Both the position numbers and the translations under genes were made by a program. Positions 25,160-33,826 of a DNA stretch of 53,734 nucleotides are shown here, one piece after another. Under the pieces are notes generated by a model, which saw nothing but the letters and a program-made list of their open reading frames with translations, made no database searches and was not told the DNA's origin. Each line of letters begins with the position of its first letter. Position 1 is the first letter of the stretch. Source of the DNA: an uncultured Clostridia bacterium (lineage in GTDB: Bacteria > Bacillota > Clostridia > Oscillospirales > CAG-272); contig CALWJX010000002.1 of NCBI GenBank assembly GCA_944381085.1, forward strand, positions 114,571-168,304, read 5' to 3'.

Positions 25160-26901
25160 TAGACAAAGCTCTTTTGGGACTGTTGGGAAAAAACAAAAGA
25201 TACATATATTTTACGGTAGGTTTAATGCTTCTCGGTCTGTTTGCCAATGTGGGGATAACTGCCGGAATTTGCCGGGTAATTTATATTGCGGTAAATTTTA
25301 ATTTGTATGCCCGCGACGCGACGTTGTTTATATTGCCCTCCGTTTTAATCGCGGTCTGTATCGCTGTCAGATATATTTCCTCGAGATTTGTGGGATATTT
25401 TAAGGACCATTTGGGAAGAGAAGCAAAAAAGGAGCTTCGTGAGAAACTATACGCGAAAATCGTCAGACTGGGTGTACGCGCCACGGACGGAATGAGCATG
25501 GCGGGACTTACACAGGTTTCCGTAGAAGGCGTTGAACAGCTTGATTTGTATTATTCTTCATACATTCCTCAGTTTTTTTACTCAATGCTTTCTCCTTTGA
25601 TCCTGTTTTGCGTTACCGTATGGATAGACTTCAGAGTTGCGCTTGTACTGCTTTTATGCGTACCGCTTATTCCGATATCTATTGTCGCGGTATCAAGATA
25701 CGCAAAAAGAATTTTCGCAAAATACTGGGGAAAGTATACTTCAATGGGCGACAGCTTTCTCGACAGTGTTCAGGGGCTGAAGGAACTGAAAATATTTTGC
25801 GCCGACAGGGCGAGGCACGAGAAAATGAACGAAAACGCCGAGCAATTTCGCAAAATCACCATGAAAGTGCTTGTTATGCAGCTGGCGAGTACCACAATTA
25901 TGGATCTTATAGCTTACGGCGGCGCCGGAGTCGGCATAGCCGTAGCGCTTTTCGGCGTGGTGAACCGAGGACTGCATTTTTCATGGGCGCTGTTCTTGAT
26001 TTTGGTCGCGGTTGAGTTTTTTCTTCCGCTTCGCGCGTTCGGTTCTGCGTTTCATATTGCGATGAACGGAGCTTCAGCCGGAAGAAAGATTATTTCTTTG
26101 CTTGAGCAGTCCGAACCCGAATGGGGAACAAACACTGTCAAGGATACGGAAATCTGTCTGAAAGATGTGACTTTTTCATATGACGGCAAACGTGACGCCT
26201 TGAAAAATGTCAGCATGAAATTTCCGAAATGCGGCATGACCGCAGTGGTGGGAGAAAGCGGATGCGGAAAATCCACTGTTGTAAATATGCTGTTCGGCGT
26301 TTTGAGACCTCAGAGCGGCAGAGTGACTGTGGGCGGAAAAGATTTGAAAACGCTTGACAGGGAATCATATTATTCAAAGCTTGCAATTGTCAGCTATAAC
26401 ACGTATATTTTCAACGAAACCGTCAGGGAAAATTTTATGCTCGCAAAACCGGATGTGACTGACAAAGAAATTTATTCGGCGCTTGAAAAGGTAAATCTCT
26501 ACGGCTTTATTAAAGAGAACGGCGGACTTGACAAGGTTATCATGGAGGACGCGGACAACATATCGGGCGGTCAGAAACAGCGGTTGGCGCTTGCGATAAA
26601 TCTCGTCGCCGACAAAGATATATATGTTTTTGACGAGGCGACAAGCAATATTGATATTGAAAGCGAATCTGTTATTATGGATAACATAAAATCTCTGTCC
26701 CGTACAAAATCGGTAATCGTGATTTCTCACCGACTTGCCAATGTGGTTTCAGCGGATTTGATATATTATATGGAGGCGGGTCGGATAAAGGAAATCGGAA
26801 CGCATAAAGAGCTGACGGATGCACATGCGGGGTATGAAAGGCTGTACACGACGCAGAAAAATCTTGAGCAGGGTTACACAGAGGTGAGCGTTGAACAATG
26901 A
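25156..26901 (+). CDS. ABC transporter, fused membrane and ATPase domains, subunit 1
   Basis: 581 residues. Residues 1-320 are a type IV (exporter-fold) membrane domain with six helices; residues 330-575 are the ATPase with Walker A 'VVGESGCGKSTVVN', signature 'NISGGQKQRLALA', Walker B 'DIYVFDEATSNID' and H-loop 'ISHRLANV'. The start ATG overlaps the regulator's stop (ATGA), and its own stop overlaps the next subunit in the same way, so the two ABC proteins are made together as a heterodimer. Transporters of this fold under DtxR-like control include the siderophore importers IrtAB and YbtPQ, so metal-chelate transport is the preferred inference; heterodimeric drug exporters look the same by sequence motifs. 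Confidence 0.9.
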   Translation: MIDKALLGLLGKNKRYIYFTVGLMLLGLFANVGITAGICRVIYIAVNFNLYARDATLFILPSVLIAVCIAVRYISSRFVGYFKDHLGREAKKELREKLYAKIVRLGVRATDGMSMAGLTQVSVEGVEQLDLYYSSYIPQFFYSMLSPLILFCVTVWIDFRVALVLLLCVPLIPISIVAVSRYAKRIFAKYWGKYTSMGDSFLDSVQGLKELKIFCADRARHEKMNENAEQFRKITMKVLVMQLASTTIMDLIAYGGAGVGIAVALFGVVNRGLHFSWALFLILVAVEFFLPLRAFGSAFHIAMNGASAGRKIISLLEQSEPEWGTNTVKDTEICLKDVTFSYDGKRDALKNVSMKFPKCGMTAVVGESGCGKSTVVNMLFGVLRPQSGRVTVGGKDLKTLDRESYYSKLAIVSYNTYIFNETVRENFMLAKPDVTDKEIYSALEKVNLYGFIKENGGLDKVIMEDADNISGGQKQRLALAINLVADKDIYVFDEATSNIDIESESVIMDNIKSLSRTKSVIVISHRLANVVSADLIYYMEAGRIKEIGTHKELTDAHAGYERLYTTQKNLEQGYTEVSVEQ

Positions 26902-28589
26902 ATAAATCAAAAAACAGGCTTCGGCGCAGCGGAATTAAAATAATGGCGAGCCTTGTGGTATTGCTGGGCAGCCTTTCTTACATCATGGTACTTGCCGTGA
27001 TAAACGGCTCTCTTGGCTTTCTGTGCGCGATGGGAGTTACTTTGTTCGGCGCCGTAGGAGTCGCCAAGGCGCTGGGAGAGGCGGTAAACATGTCATACGG
27101 ATTTATCGCCGCCATGGCTGTCGGCTGCGGTGTTTTGCGCGGGGGACTTCGATACATTGAGCAGTACAGCAATCACTATATTGCGTTCAGGCTTTTGGCG
27201 GTACTGCGGGATAAAATATTCGGCGCGCTTCGCAGACTTTGCCCTGCCAAGCTTGAAAGCAAGCAGAAGGGTTCGATAATAGCCATGATAACCTCGGATA
27301 TAGAAACACTTGAGGTGTTTTACGCTCACACAATTTCTCCGATTTGCATAGCGACAGTCGTTTCCTTATGTGTGTTTTTGTTTGTCGGTTTTGTGTCGGA
27401 TTTTATGCTGGCGCTTGTGGCGCTTATGGGATACATAACCGTGGGGATAGTAATTCCTTTGATATCTTCTCACGCATTAAAAACCTCCGGAGTGAGATAC
27501 CGCTCAGAGTTTTCTTCCTTCAACGCGTATTTTCTTGACAGTATTAAGGGGATAAAAGATATTGTGCTCAACAATGCGGGTAAGGAGAGAGAAGCGGAAG
27601 TAAACCGACGTTCCGACAAGCTGCTTGACGAGACAAAAAAGATGAAGCGTGATACCGCAAAAGCAAGCGCGGCGACAGAGCTTGCGGTATCGCTGTTCAT
27701 ATTTGCCGCGCTTGCCGTCGGCACGGTTCTTGTCATAAACGGTGCGCTGTCGCCGGGCAGAATGATAATCGGAGTGGTAGCCGTGTTCGGTTCTTTCGGC
27801 CCCGTAATAGCGATCTCCGCCTTGCCGGGAAATCTGACTCAGACCTTTGCAAGCGGTGACAGAGTTCTGAATCTGCTACAGGAAGAACCTGCCGTGACGC
27901 CTGTGAAAAACGGCGTCAGGTTTGAATATGATAATCTTAAGGTGACCGATCTTTCCTTTTCATATGACGGAGAGGCAAAAATTCTTTCGGACATATGTAT
28001 GTATGCTAAAAAAGGGGAGATCATCGGCATAATCGGAGAGTCGGGATGCGGAAAATCGACCTTTTTAAAACTGCTTCTGCGTTTCTGGCAAAAGAGCGGA
28101 GGCAATATCGAATACAACGGAACCGATATCGACAGGGTGGACTCGGACAGTCTGCTTGCAAATGTTACGATGGTGAGTCAGACCACATATCTTTTTGACG
28201 ATACCATAGAGCAAAATCTTCGCATAGCAAATCCCAACGCCACCCGGCAGCAATTGGAGGAGGCATGTAGGCTCGCCTCAATATATGATTTTATAGCCGC
28301 GTTGCCCGACGGTTTTCAGACCGGGGCAGGAACTCTCGGAGACAATCTTTCCGCGGGTGAAAAACAGCGTATCGGACTCGCGAGGGCATTTCTGCGCGGC
28401 AGTGAACTCATATTGCTTGACGAACCGACCAGCAATGTGGACAGTATAAACGAGGGCATTATACTGAAATCGCTTAAAGCTCAAAAAAATAAAAAAAGTA
28501 TAATTATAGTGTCGCACCGAGAGTCTACAATGTCTATTGCGGATCGAATATACCGTGTCAGGGAAGGCATAATGTATGAGCAAAAATAA
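26898..28589 (+). CDS. ABC transporter, fused membrane and ATPase domains, subunit 2
   Basis: 563 residues, partner of the preceding protein. Membrane domain over about residues 10-310, ATPase after that with Walker A 'IGESGCGKSTFLKLL', Walker B 'ELILLDEPTSNVD' and H-loop 'VSHRES'. The signature reads 'NLSAGEKQR' instead of LSGGQ, so the two composite ATP sites of the heterodimer are probably unequal, as in many heterodimeric exporters-fold systems. It overlaps the previous gene by four bases and the next by fourteen. Substrate as for subunit 1. Confidence 0.9.
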   Translation: MNKSKNRLRRSGIKIMASLVVLLGSLSYIMVLAVINGSLGFLCAMGVTLFGAVGVAKALGEAVNMSYGFIAAMAVGCGVLRGGLRYIEQYSNHYIAFRLLAVLRDKIFGALRRLCPAKLESKQKGSIIAMITSDIETLEVFYAHTISPICIATVVSLCVFLFVGFVSDFMLALVALMGYITVGIVIPLISSHALKTSGVRYRSEFSSFNAYFLDSIKGIKDIVLNNAGKEREAEVNRRSDKLLDETKKMKRDTAKASAATELAVSLFIFAALAVGTVLVINGALSPGRMIIGVVAVFGSFGPVIAISALPGNLTQTFASGDRVLNLLQEEPAVTPVKNGVRFEYDNLKVTDLSFSYDGEAKILSDICMYAKKGEIIGIIGESGCGKSTFLKLLLRFWQKSGGNIEYNGTDIDRVDSDSLLANVTMVSQTTYLFDDTIEQNLRIANPNATRQQLEEACRLASIYDFIAALPDGFQTGAGTLGDNLSAGEKQRIGLARAFLRGSELILLDEPTSNVDSINEGIILKSLKAQKNKKSIIIVSHRESTMSIADRIYRVREGIMYEQK

Positions 28590-28959
28590 GATTGAAAGCA
28601 AACGCGAGCGGGAAAAGCGGACGGTTTCTCTTATGATAAGCATATATTGCGAAAAAAATCACGGGTCAGGAAAAACATTGTGCCCGGAATGCCGGGCTTT
28701 GAAAAATTATGCCATGACGCGAAGTGAAAAGTGTCCGTTTATGGAAACAAAAACATTCTGTTCAAACTGTGCGGTACATTGTTATAAGCCCGAAATGAGA
28801 GAAAAAATAAGGGAAGTCATGAGATTTTCGGGTCCGCGCATGATTTTGTATCATCCGATTATGGCGGTACGCCATGTAATTGAAATAAAAAAAGAGAAAA
28901 AACGACTGTCTCAAAGCCAATCGCGCGACACGTCGGGAAAGGGAAAGGCAAATGAATGA
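28576..28959 (+). CDS. Small cysteine-containing protein of the 'nitrous oxide-stimulated promoter' family
   Basis: 127 residues, cytosolic, basic. The conserved core has three Cys groups: 'LCPECRAL', 'KCPFMETKTFCSNCAVHCY' and an early 'IYCEKNHG' segment, followed by 'PEMREKIREVMRFSGPRMI' and 'HPIMAVRHVIE'. This layout matches the Pfam family named after the nitrous-oxide-stimulated promoter, whose role is not established. The cysteines suggest a metal or iron-sulfur site. The gene sits inside the ABC/ECF operon with overlaps on both sides (14 bases before, 8 after) and a GGGAAGG ribosome binding site, so it is likely a working part of the metal system rather than a passenger. Confidence 0.7.
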   Translation: MSKNKIESKREREKRTVSLMISIYCEKNHGSGKTLCPECRALKNYAMTRSEKCPFMETKTFCSNCAVHCYKPEMREKIREVMRFSGPRMILYHPIMAVRHVIEIKKEKKRLSQSQSRDTSGKGKANE

Positions 28960-29665
28960 AAACAAAAACAGTTTGACTGAAGAAGAAATTGCCATAAACG
29001 AGCTTGTCAAAGAGTCGGGCAAAGAGACGGGGGATATAGATTCGGACAAATCGGATTCAAAAGAAAACGACAGTATGCCTAAATACAGCCGCAGAGGCGG
29101 CGTTTTTCGGAAATTCAAAATCAAGGATATTGTGTTTTTGGCGGTTATAACGGCAATGATGCTGCTGACCGGTTCAGTCATGCCCCTGCTTATACATATT
29201 CCGGTATTCGGAATAATACAGCTTGGACTGGGAATACAGTTTTCTCTGTTTCCCGTAGTAGGTCTGATGAAAGTAAGAAAGCCCGGTTCGCTTTTGCTTA
29301 TGTCCCTGTTCAGCGGTGTGTTGCTTGTTTTTATGTTTCCGCCGATGTTTTTCTGCCTTGCCGTTTGCGCATTGGTTTCGGAAATTCTTGTATTTATTAT
29401 TTTCAGAGGATATGATAAAGACCGGGCGTGCGTGCTTGCCGGGACGCTGTATATGCCGTTGACTCTTCCTTTTCTGTATGTTTATTACAATTTCCTGTAT
29501 ACCTGGACAAACCAAGAAAATGAAGCGGTATCTCAGTTTGTGGGTTCGGATCCGTTGCCCGCGATTCTGCTTTCCGTTGCCGTTTTGGCGCTTTGCTTTG
29601 CGGGTTCCGTTCTCGGCATGTTTATTTCCCGTGAGCTGAGAAAGGCGGGAGTGCTGAAAAAATGA
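28952..29665 (+). CDS. Putative ECF transporter substrate-binding S component (MptD/Trep_Strep-like)
   Basis: 237 residues: an acidic, probably disordered N-terminus of about 45 residues, then six hydrophobic segments beginning at 'FKIKDIVFLAVITAMMLL', a typical S-component start. 'HIPVFGIIQLGLGIQFSLFPVVGLM' and 'LFSGVLLVFMFPPMFFCLAVCAL' are the central helices. S components bind the substrate and dock on the shared EcfT-EcfA module, which here is encoded by the next two genes. Assignment to the MptD/Trep_Strep group is by general resemblance and gene order; the substrate is not known. Confidence 0.7.
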   Translation: MNENKNSLTEEEIAINELVKESGKETGDIDSDKSDSKENDSMPKYSRRGGVFRKFKIKDIVFLAVITAMMLLTGSVMPLLIHIPVFGIIQLGLGIQFSLFPVVGLMKVRKPGSLLLMSLFSGVLLVFMFPPMFFCLAVCALVSEILVFIIFRGYDKDRACVLAGTLYMPLTLPFLYVYYNFLYTWTNQENEAVSQFVGSDPLPAILLSVAVLALCFAGSVLGMFISRELRKAGVLKK

Positions 29666-30339
29666 GCTTTTTCCGTTATAAAAGAAATCTGTATCCGCTG
29701 TTTGCCGTATTTTCATGTCTTTTTATTTTAGTGTTCGGCTTCATAATGGCGAAAAAAATTGAGTTTACATATTATTTGTGCGGACTTTTTGTCTGGCTTA
29801 TTTTATTCGGGTGCGCGAAGGCATGTCTTAAAGTATTGCCGATAGCGGTTTTAATAGGCGGTATTTTTTCCTGCATTTCATATTTTTCATCCGGAGGCGA
29901 CTTTAATGCGGCGCTTGCGATGATTAACCGTTTTGGAGCGCTGTTTCTCGCGCTTGTACCGGGTATGAGCGTGGAACCCGTGGCAATGACCCGCAACCTG
30001 TCGCAAATAAAAACGCCGAGGGCGCTCACTCTCGGAATGCTCATTGTTATGTCATTTATTCCGGTTCTGAAATCGGAGGTGAGGCGTGTACGCGAGGCAA
30101 TGAAAACCAGAGGAGCCGGCAGTGTTATGAATCCCAAAATAATGTACAGGGCATTTCTCATTCCTATGGTTACCCGCATTGTGGATATATCCGACACATT
30201 GGCTCTGTCCATAGAAACCAGAGGATTTGTCCTTGACGGGTCGGCGTATACGGTTTATAAGAAAGAACCGATATGCATGTCGGATGCCGTATATATCGCG
30301 GGAATATTGGCGGGCGCGGGATTGGCGGTGATATTGTGA
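29662..30339 (+). CDS. ECF transporter T component
   Basis: 225 residues with five or six membrane helices and the EcfT signature: 'RNLSQIKTPRALTLGMLIVMSFIPVLKSEVRRVREAMKTRGAG' region (cut here: 'EVRRVREAMKTRG', the first Ala-Arg-Gly-type coupling motif) and 'ALSIETRGFVLDG' (the second). These motifs contact the two ATPase halves. It overlaps the S component by four bases (ATGA) and the ATPase gene by four (GTGA). It should couple the S component to the ATPase encoded next. Confidence 0.85.
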   Translation: MSFFRYKRNLYPLFAVFSCLFILVFGFIMAKKIEFTYYLCGLFVWLILFGCAKACLKVLPIAVLIGGIFSCISYFSSGGDFNAALAMINRFGALFLALVPGMSVEPVAMTRNLSQIKTPRALTLGMLIVMSFIPVLKSEVRRVREAMKTRGAGSVMNPKIMYRAFLIPMVTRIVDISDTLALSIETRGFVLDGSAYTVYKKEPICMSDAVYIAGILAGAGLAVIL

Positions 30340-31790
30340 ATGCGGTTGAGCTGAAAAATGTGTCATTTTCTTACGATGGCTTTGAACGGAATGTTCTGAA
30401 TAATGTGAATTTTTATTTGAAGTACGGAGAAGTATCACTGCTTTCCGGTCATTCCGGAGAGGGAAAAAGCACTATATTGGCTTTGATATGCGGTATAATT
30501 CCCAATGTTACGCCGGGAAATCTGTACGGAGATATACTGATTGACGGAGAGAATGTCAAAGGCAAAAAAATGAGCGAGATCTGCCGCAAGGTAGGCGTGG
30601 TTTTACAGAACGCGGACAGTCAGATAGTACAAAAGTACGTTGAGGACGAGATTGCGTTCGGATGTGAAAACTTTGCTTTTTCACAACAGAAGACAGCCGC
30701 GCAGATAAGCAGAGTATGTAAGATAATGAAACTTGACGGTACATGTCAGACGAGGACCCTTTCGGGAGGTCAGAAACAGAGGCTTATCACGGCGTCGGCG
30801 CTTGCCACATGTCAAAGAATTCTGATTCTTGACGAGCCGCTTGCCAACCTTGATATTGAGGGCGCCGATTTGCTTATGAACACCTTGCGCACGCTTGCGA
30901 AGGCGGGATATGCCGTGCTTGTCGTGGAGCATCGTCTGGACATGGTGCTTCCGTATGTGGACAGTGTCTGGAATATCGCGTCCGGTCTTTTGAATAAAGT
31001 CGAGGACAAACAGAAGTATCTTTATTCTCAGGCTCTGACAATAGATGACGGCGCGTTTTCGCGCGGAGACGGTGAAGTTCTCATGTCAGTCCGTAATGTG
31101 GGCTTTTCTTCCGGAGGGAAAAGCATTCTTTCCGATGTTTCTTTTGAATTGAAAAGGGGAGAGAGACTTTTGCTTCTCGGTGAAAACGGTTGCGGAAAAA
31201 CGACCTTGCTGCGCCTTATCGCAAGACTTTGCAGCCCCGCGTCGGGAAATATCATTCAGAATATAGACCGTTCCTTCGGAAGAAAAAAGCATGGCAAAAA
31301 ATGGTTCCGCCGTGTAGGGATTGTATATCAGAACCCCAATTATCAGCTTTTTATGCCGACCGTGGAAAAAGAGGTTGCATTTAACGCGATTTCTTCCGAA
31401 TACGCCGAGAAAATGTTAAATATTTTCGAAATTGACGGGTTAAGGAACAGGCATCCTCAGTCGCTCTCGGAGGGACAGAAGCGGCGTGTGTCAATAGCCG
31501 CGACAGCAGCGGGAAACCCTGAGCTTCTGTTGCTTGACGAACCTACCGTAGGACAGGATTACAGCGGACTTTTAAGTCTTGTAAAAGTTCTCAACGAACT
31601 TCACAACTCAAGTAAAAATACAATAATTTCGGTCACTCACGACATGCGCTGCGCGGACGCGCTTTGTGATCACGCGGTGTGGCTCAAAGACGGAAAGGTT
31701 TTTTGTGAGGGCGGAAAGGAGCTTGCGCGTGAATATTTTTTCGGGGATTCTTTAAAAGAAAGGCACTTTTCTAATCAAAGTGATATTTAA
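30336..31790 (+). CDS. ECF transporter double ATPase (fused EcfA1-EcfA2)
   Basis: 484 residues from a GTG start that overlaps the T-component stop (GTGA); the longer open frame would run deep into the previous gene. Two complete ABC ATPase domains are fused: first with Walker A 'LSGHSGEGKSTILALI', signature 'TLSGGQKQRLIT' and Walker B 'RILILDEPLANLD'; second with 'LLGENGCGKTTLLRLI', 'SLSEGQKRRVSIA' and 'ELLLLDEPTVGQD'. This fused form is common for ECF systems with Trep_Strep/MptD-like S components. It completes a dedicated group I-type ECF transporter at the end of the operon. Confidence 0.9.
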   Translation: MNAVELKNVSFSYDGFERNVLNNVNFYLKYGEVSLLSGHSGEGKSTILALICGIIPNVTPGNLYGDILIDGENVKGKKMSEICRKVGVVLQNADSQIVQKYVEDEIAFGCENFAFSQQKTAAQISRVCKIMKLDGTCQTRTLSGGQKQRLITASALATCQRILILDEPLANLDIEGADLLMNTLRTLAKAGYAVLVVEHRLDMVLPYVDSVWNIASGLLNKVEDKQKYLYSQALTIDDGAFSRGDGEVLMSVRNVGFSSGGKSILSDVSFELKRGERLLLLGENGCGKTTLLRLIARLCSPASGNIIQNIDRSFGRKKHGKKWFRRVGIVYQNPNYQLFMPTVEKEVAFNAISSEYAEKMLNIFEIDGLRNRHPQSLSEGQKRRVSIAATAAGNPELLLLDEPTVGQDYSGLLSLVKVLNELHNSSKNTIISVTHDMRCADALCDHAVWLKDGKVFCEGGKELAREYFFGDSLKERHFSNQSDI

Positions 31791-31843
31791 TTTAAGATTG
31801 TCGGAAAATATTTGTTCCGTAATTTTGAAAGGTTTATATTATA

Positions 31844-32773
31844 ATGAAAAACAAAATCTATGAGCGTCCGGAAAAAAATATTTCGGACGAAGCATACACG
31901 GCAAGCGGGATTGACATTCCACATTCCGAAAAGGTGTCCGGTGTTTTTCCCGGAATCGACCTTGTATATGACGTATTTTGTGATGACGGCGTACTTTATA
32001 AACCTAAAGACGTAAAAAATATTATTGAGATCCGTTTTTGCCGCGAAGGTATGATAGAACATCAGACAAACCTGGAGCTGTATTATCTGACGCCCGGAGA
32101 TTTGTCAATATCGGTGATGAATGAAAACAAAGACTATCGGTATCCGCTGCGTCACTATATCGGCATATCTGTTTACATAGATACGGAAGTGGCTCCGGAA
32201 TGTTTCTCATGCTTCTTAAAGGATGTAAATGTCAATCCTTCGCGAGTGGTGAGACGGTTGTGCGGTGACAAGGGCAGCTTCATAATCCGTTCTCAAAGCC
32301 ACATCGGGCGCATCTTTTCGGAAATTTATTCTGTTTCGGGTAATTGCCGAATGGGTTATCTTAAAATTAAAATTCTTGAATTGCTTTTATTTCTCAGCAA
32401 TGTGGATCCGGCTGTCAACGATATCAGACCTATTACCGTTCCGGCGTCTCAGGCATCGCTTGCAAAGCGGGTATCGTCGTATCTTGAGACTGTGACCGAT
32501 CTGCACGTTACTCTCAATCAACTTTCACGGGAGTTTCATGTATCACAGACACATCTGCAAAACGCCTTTAAAGGTGTGTACGGAATTCCGGTCTGTGCAT
32601 ACATACGCAATTTGAAAATGCGGTCGGCGGCATTGGTTCTGTTGAATAACGATCTTTCCGTACTTGAAGTGGCGGGAAGGTTCGGATACGAAAACGCCAG
32701 CAAATTTTCCGCGGCCTTCCGTTCTGTAATGGGTTGCACACCTAAAAAATACAGAAAAATGAATCATATGTAA
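31844..32773 (+). CDS. AraC-family transcriptional regulator
   Basis: 309 residues. The last 100 residues are the double helix-turn-helix: 'LNQLSREFHVSQTHLQNAFKGVYGIPVCAYIRNLKMRSA' in the first part (recognition helix around 'SQTHLQNAFK') and 'VLEVAGRFGYENASKFSAAFRSVMGCTPKKYRK' at the end. The first 200 residues are a ligand or signal domain without a recognisable cupin motif. AraC regulators of this general shape (YbtA-like) activate siderophore systems, and this one lies between the metal-transport operon and the flavodoxin operon on the same strand, so a part in the same response is inferred. Confidence 0.85.
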   Translation: MKNKIYERPEKNISDEAYTASGIDIPHSEKVSGVFPGIDLVYDVFCDDGVLYKPKDVKNIIEIRFCREGMIEHQTNLELYYLTPGDLSISVMNENKDYRYPLRHYIGISVYIDTEVAPECFSCFLKDVNVNPSRVVRRLCGDKGSFIIRSQSHIGRIFSEIYSVSGNCRMGYLKIKILELLLFLSNVDPAVNDIRPITVPASQASLAKRVSSYLETVTDLHVTLNQLSREFHVSQTHLQNAFKGVYGIPVCAYIRNLKMRSAALVLLNNDLSVLEVAGRFGYENASKFSAAFRSVMGCTPKKYRKMNHM

Positions 32774-32841
32774 ATAGTATAAAAATAACATAACTTAAAT
32801 ATTTTTGTGTCGCATCGGAGCATTTTTGTGTTATTTCGGAG

Positions 32842-32870
32842 TTGAAATGGCGGTAAAAAAATTGTATAAT
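32842..32870 (+). promoter_or_regulatory. Promoter of the DUF2325-DUF3793-flavodoxin operon
   Basis: TTGAAA, 17-base spacer, TATAAT; start of transcription near 32877, about 30 bases before the operator-like element. Confidence 0.8.
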
Positions 32871-32908
32871 AAAATATACCTTGTAAAGGTATTATTTTTA
32901 ATATATGG

Positions 32909-32924
32909 GTTAGTTTAAACTAAC
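32909..32924 (+). promoter_or_regulatory. GTTAG-N6-CTAAC palindrome, candidate operator 3
   Basis: GTTAG-TTTAAA-CTAAC, perfectly symmetric over 16 bases, placed between the promoter and the AGAGGAG ribosome binding site. Position and half sites match the two elements upstream of the DtxR-like gene. Confidence 0.75.
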
Positions 32925-32939
32925 TAAGAGGAGATGAGC

Positions 32940-33230
32940 ATGAGTGTTGTAATAATAGGCGGAAATGAGTGTATGACCCGTCAGTACATAGACCTGTGTC
33001 AGGAGTATAAATGCAAAGCAAAGGTATATGCAAAAATGTCAAACGGAGTAAAGTGCGCCGGCAGACCCGACCTGCTCGTACTTTTTACCGGTACGGTGTC
33101 TCACAAAATGGTACGATGCGCGTTGGTTGAGGCGAAAAAGCAAAACATAAAAATCGCACGATCCCATACAAGTTCCATAGCGGCTTTAAAGAATATACTT
33201 GAAGAGCATGTTTCAAAGGAGAATGCATAA
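32940..33230 (+). CDS. DUF2325-domain protein
   Basis: 96 residues. The second of two close ATGs is chosen because AGAGGAG ends directly at the first one. The sequence begins 'VVIIGGNECMTRQYIDLC' and has 'DLLVLFTGTVSHKMVRCALVEAKKQNIKI' and 'HTSSIAALKNIL' later, the pattern of DUF2325 proteins: a small Rossmann-like fold with conserved Gly-Gly and a Thr-Ser pair. Function is not established; in Clostridia the family recurs beside DUF3793 and flavodoxin genes and is thought to belong to iron limitation responses. Here it heads such an operon behind a DtxR-type operator. Its stop overlaps the next start by one base. Confidence 0.8.
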   Translation: MSVVIIGGNECMTRQYIDLCQEYKCKAKVYAKMSNGVKCAGRPDLLVLFTGTVSHKMVRCALVEAKKQNIKIARSHTSSIAALKNILEEHVSKENA

Positions 33231-33781
33231 TGTCAGAAGAGTTGATTGTGCGTTATTGTTCGCCCACTCTCGCGGGCATAAAGACCGGAAGTCTGTTTTC
33301 ATGTTCTTATTCCGATATTTCAGAAATGCGGGACAGTCTGAGATATTATAATCGGCTTTTGGGAAAAAAGGGATTGCGAGTACTGCCGCTGTACAGTCGG
33401 AATAACCGTGCGCTTATTTATGTTTACCGTCCGTCAATGCTTGCAACGGACTTACGGGATATAGGCGCGATGTGTATATTGCGGGAAAGAGGATATGTCG
33501 GCAGCACTCCCGTCTCATTCATAGCTCGACTTAAGAGAAGGATTGCAGATAACGGGGATTTTCCGCACGAGATAGGTTTGTTTCTGGGATATCCCGTTGA
33601 GGATGTTCACGGTTTTATTGAGAATAAAGCCGAAGGGTGCAAATGTGTCGGATGCTGGAAAGTATACGGAGATATGGAAATGGCGCAAAAACTTTTCAAA
33701 AAATACAAAAAATGTACCGAAGTGTATTGTTTACAGTATGCAAGAGGCAGATCTGTAGAAAAGCTTACAGTATCGGTATAA
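33230..33781 (+). CDS. DUF3793-family protein
   Basis: 183 residues, cytosolic. Typical features are 'YCSPTLAGIKTGSLFSC' at the N-terminus, 'LRVLPLYSRNNRALIYVYRP' in the middle, 'FPHEIGLFLGYPVEDVHGFI' and 'CKCVGCWKVYGD' near the end. The 'HEIGLFLGYP' and Cys motifs are the family hallmark. Function unknown; the family has been noted near iron and haem-related genes and flavodoxins in anaerobes, and this context supports that. RBS AAGGAG lies before the start. The gene overlaps the DUF2325 stop by one base, so the two are probably translated together. Confidence 0.8.
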   Translation: MSEELIVRYCSPTLAGIKTGSLFSCSYSDISEMRDSLRYYNRLLGKKGLRVLPLYSRNNRALIYVYRPSMLATDLRDIGAMCILRERGYVGSTPVSFIARLKRRIADNGDFPHEIGLFLGYPVEDVHGFIENKAEGCKCVGCWKVYGDMEMAQKLFKKYKKCTEVYCLQYARGRSVEKLTVSV

Positions 33782-33826
33782 CATAATTTTGAATAAAAAT
33801 CCAAGATAAGAAAGGCAGGATTTATT

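Noticed and set aside
25156..28589. CydDC assignment for the ABC heterodimer
   Set aside because: The fused membrane-ATPase layout fits, but no cydAB genes are near and the DtxR-like control and ECF neighbours point to metal transport instead.
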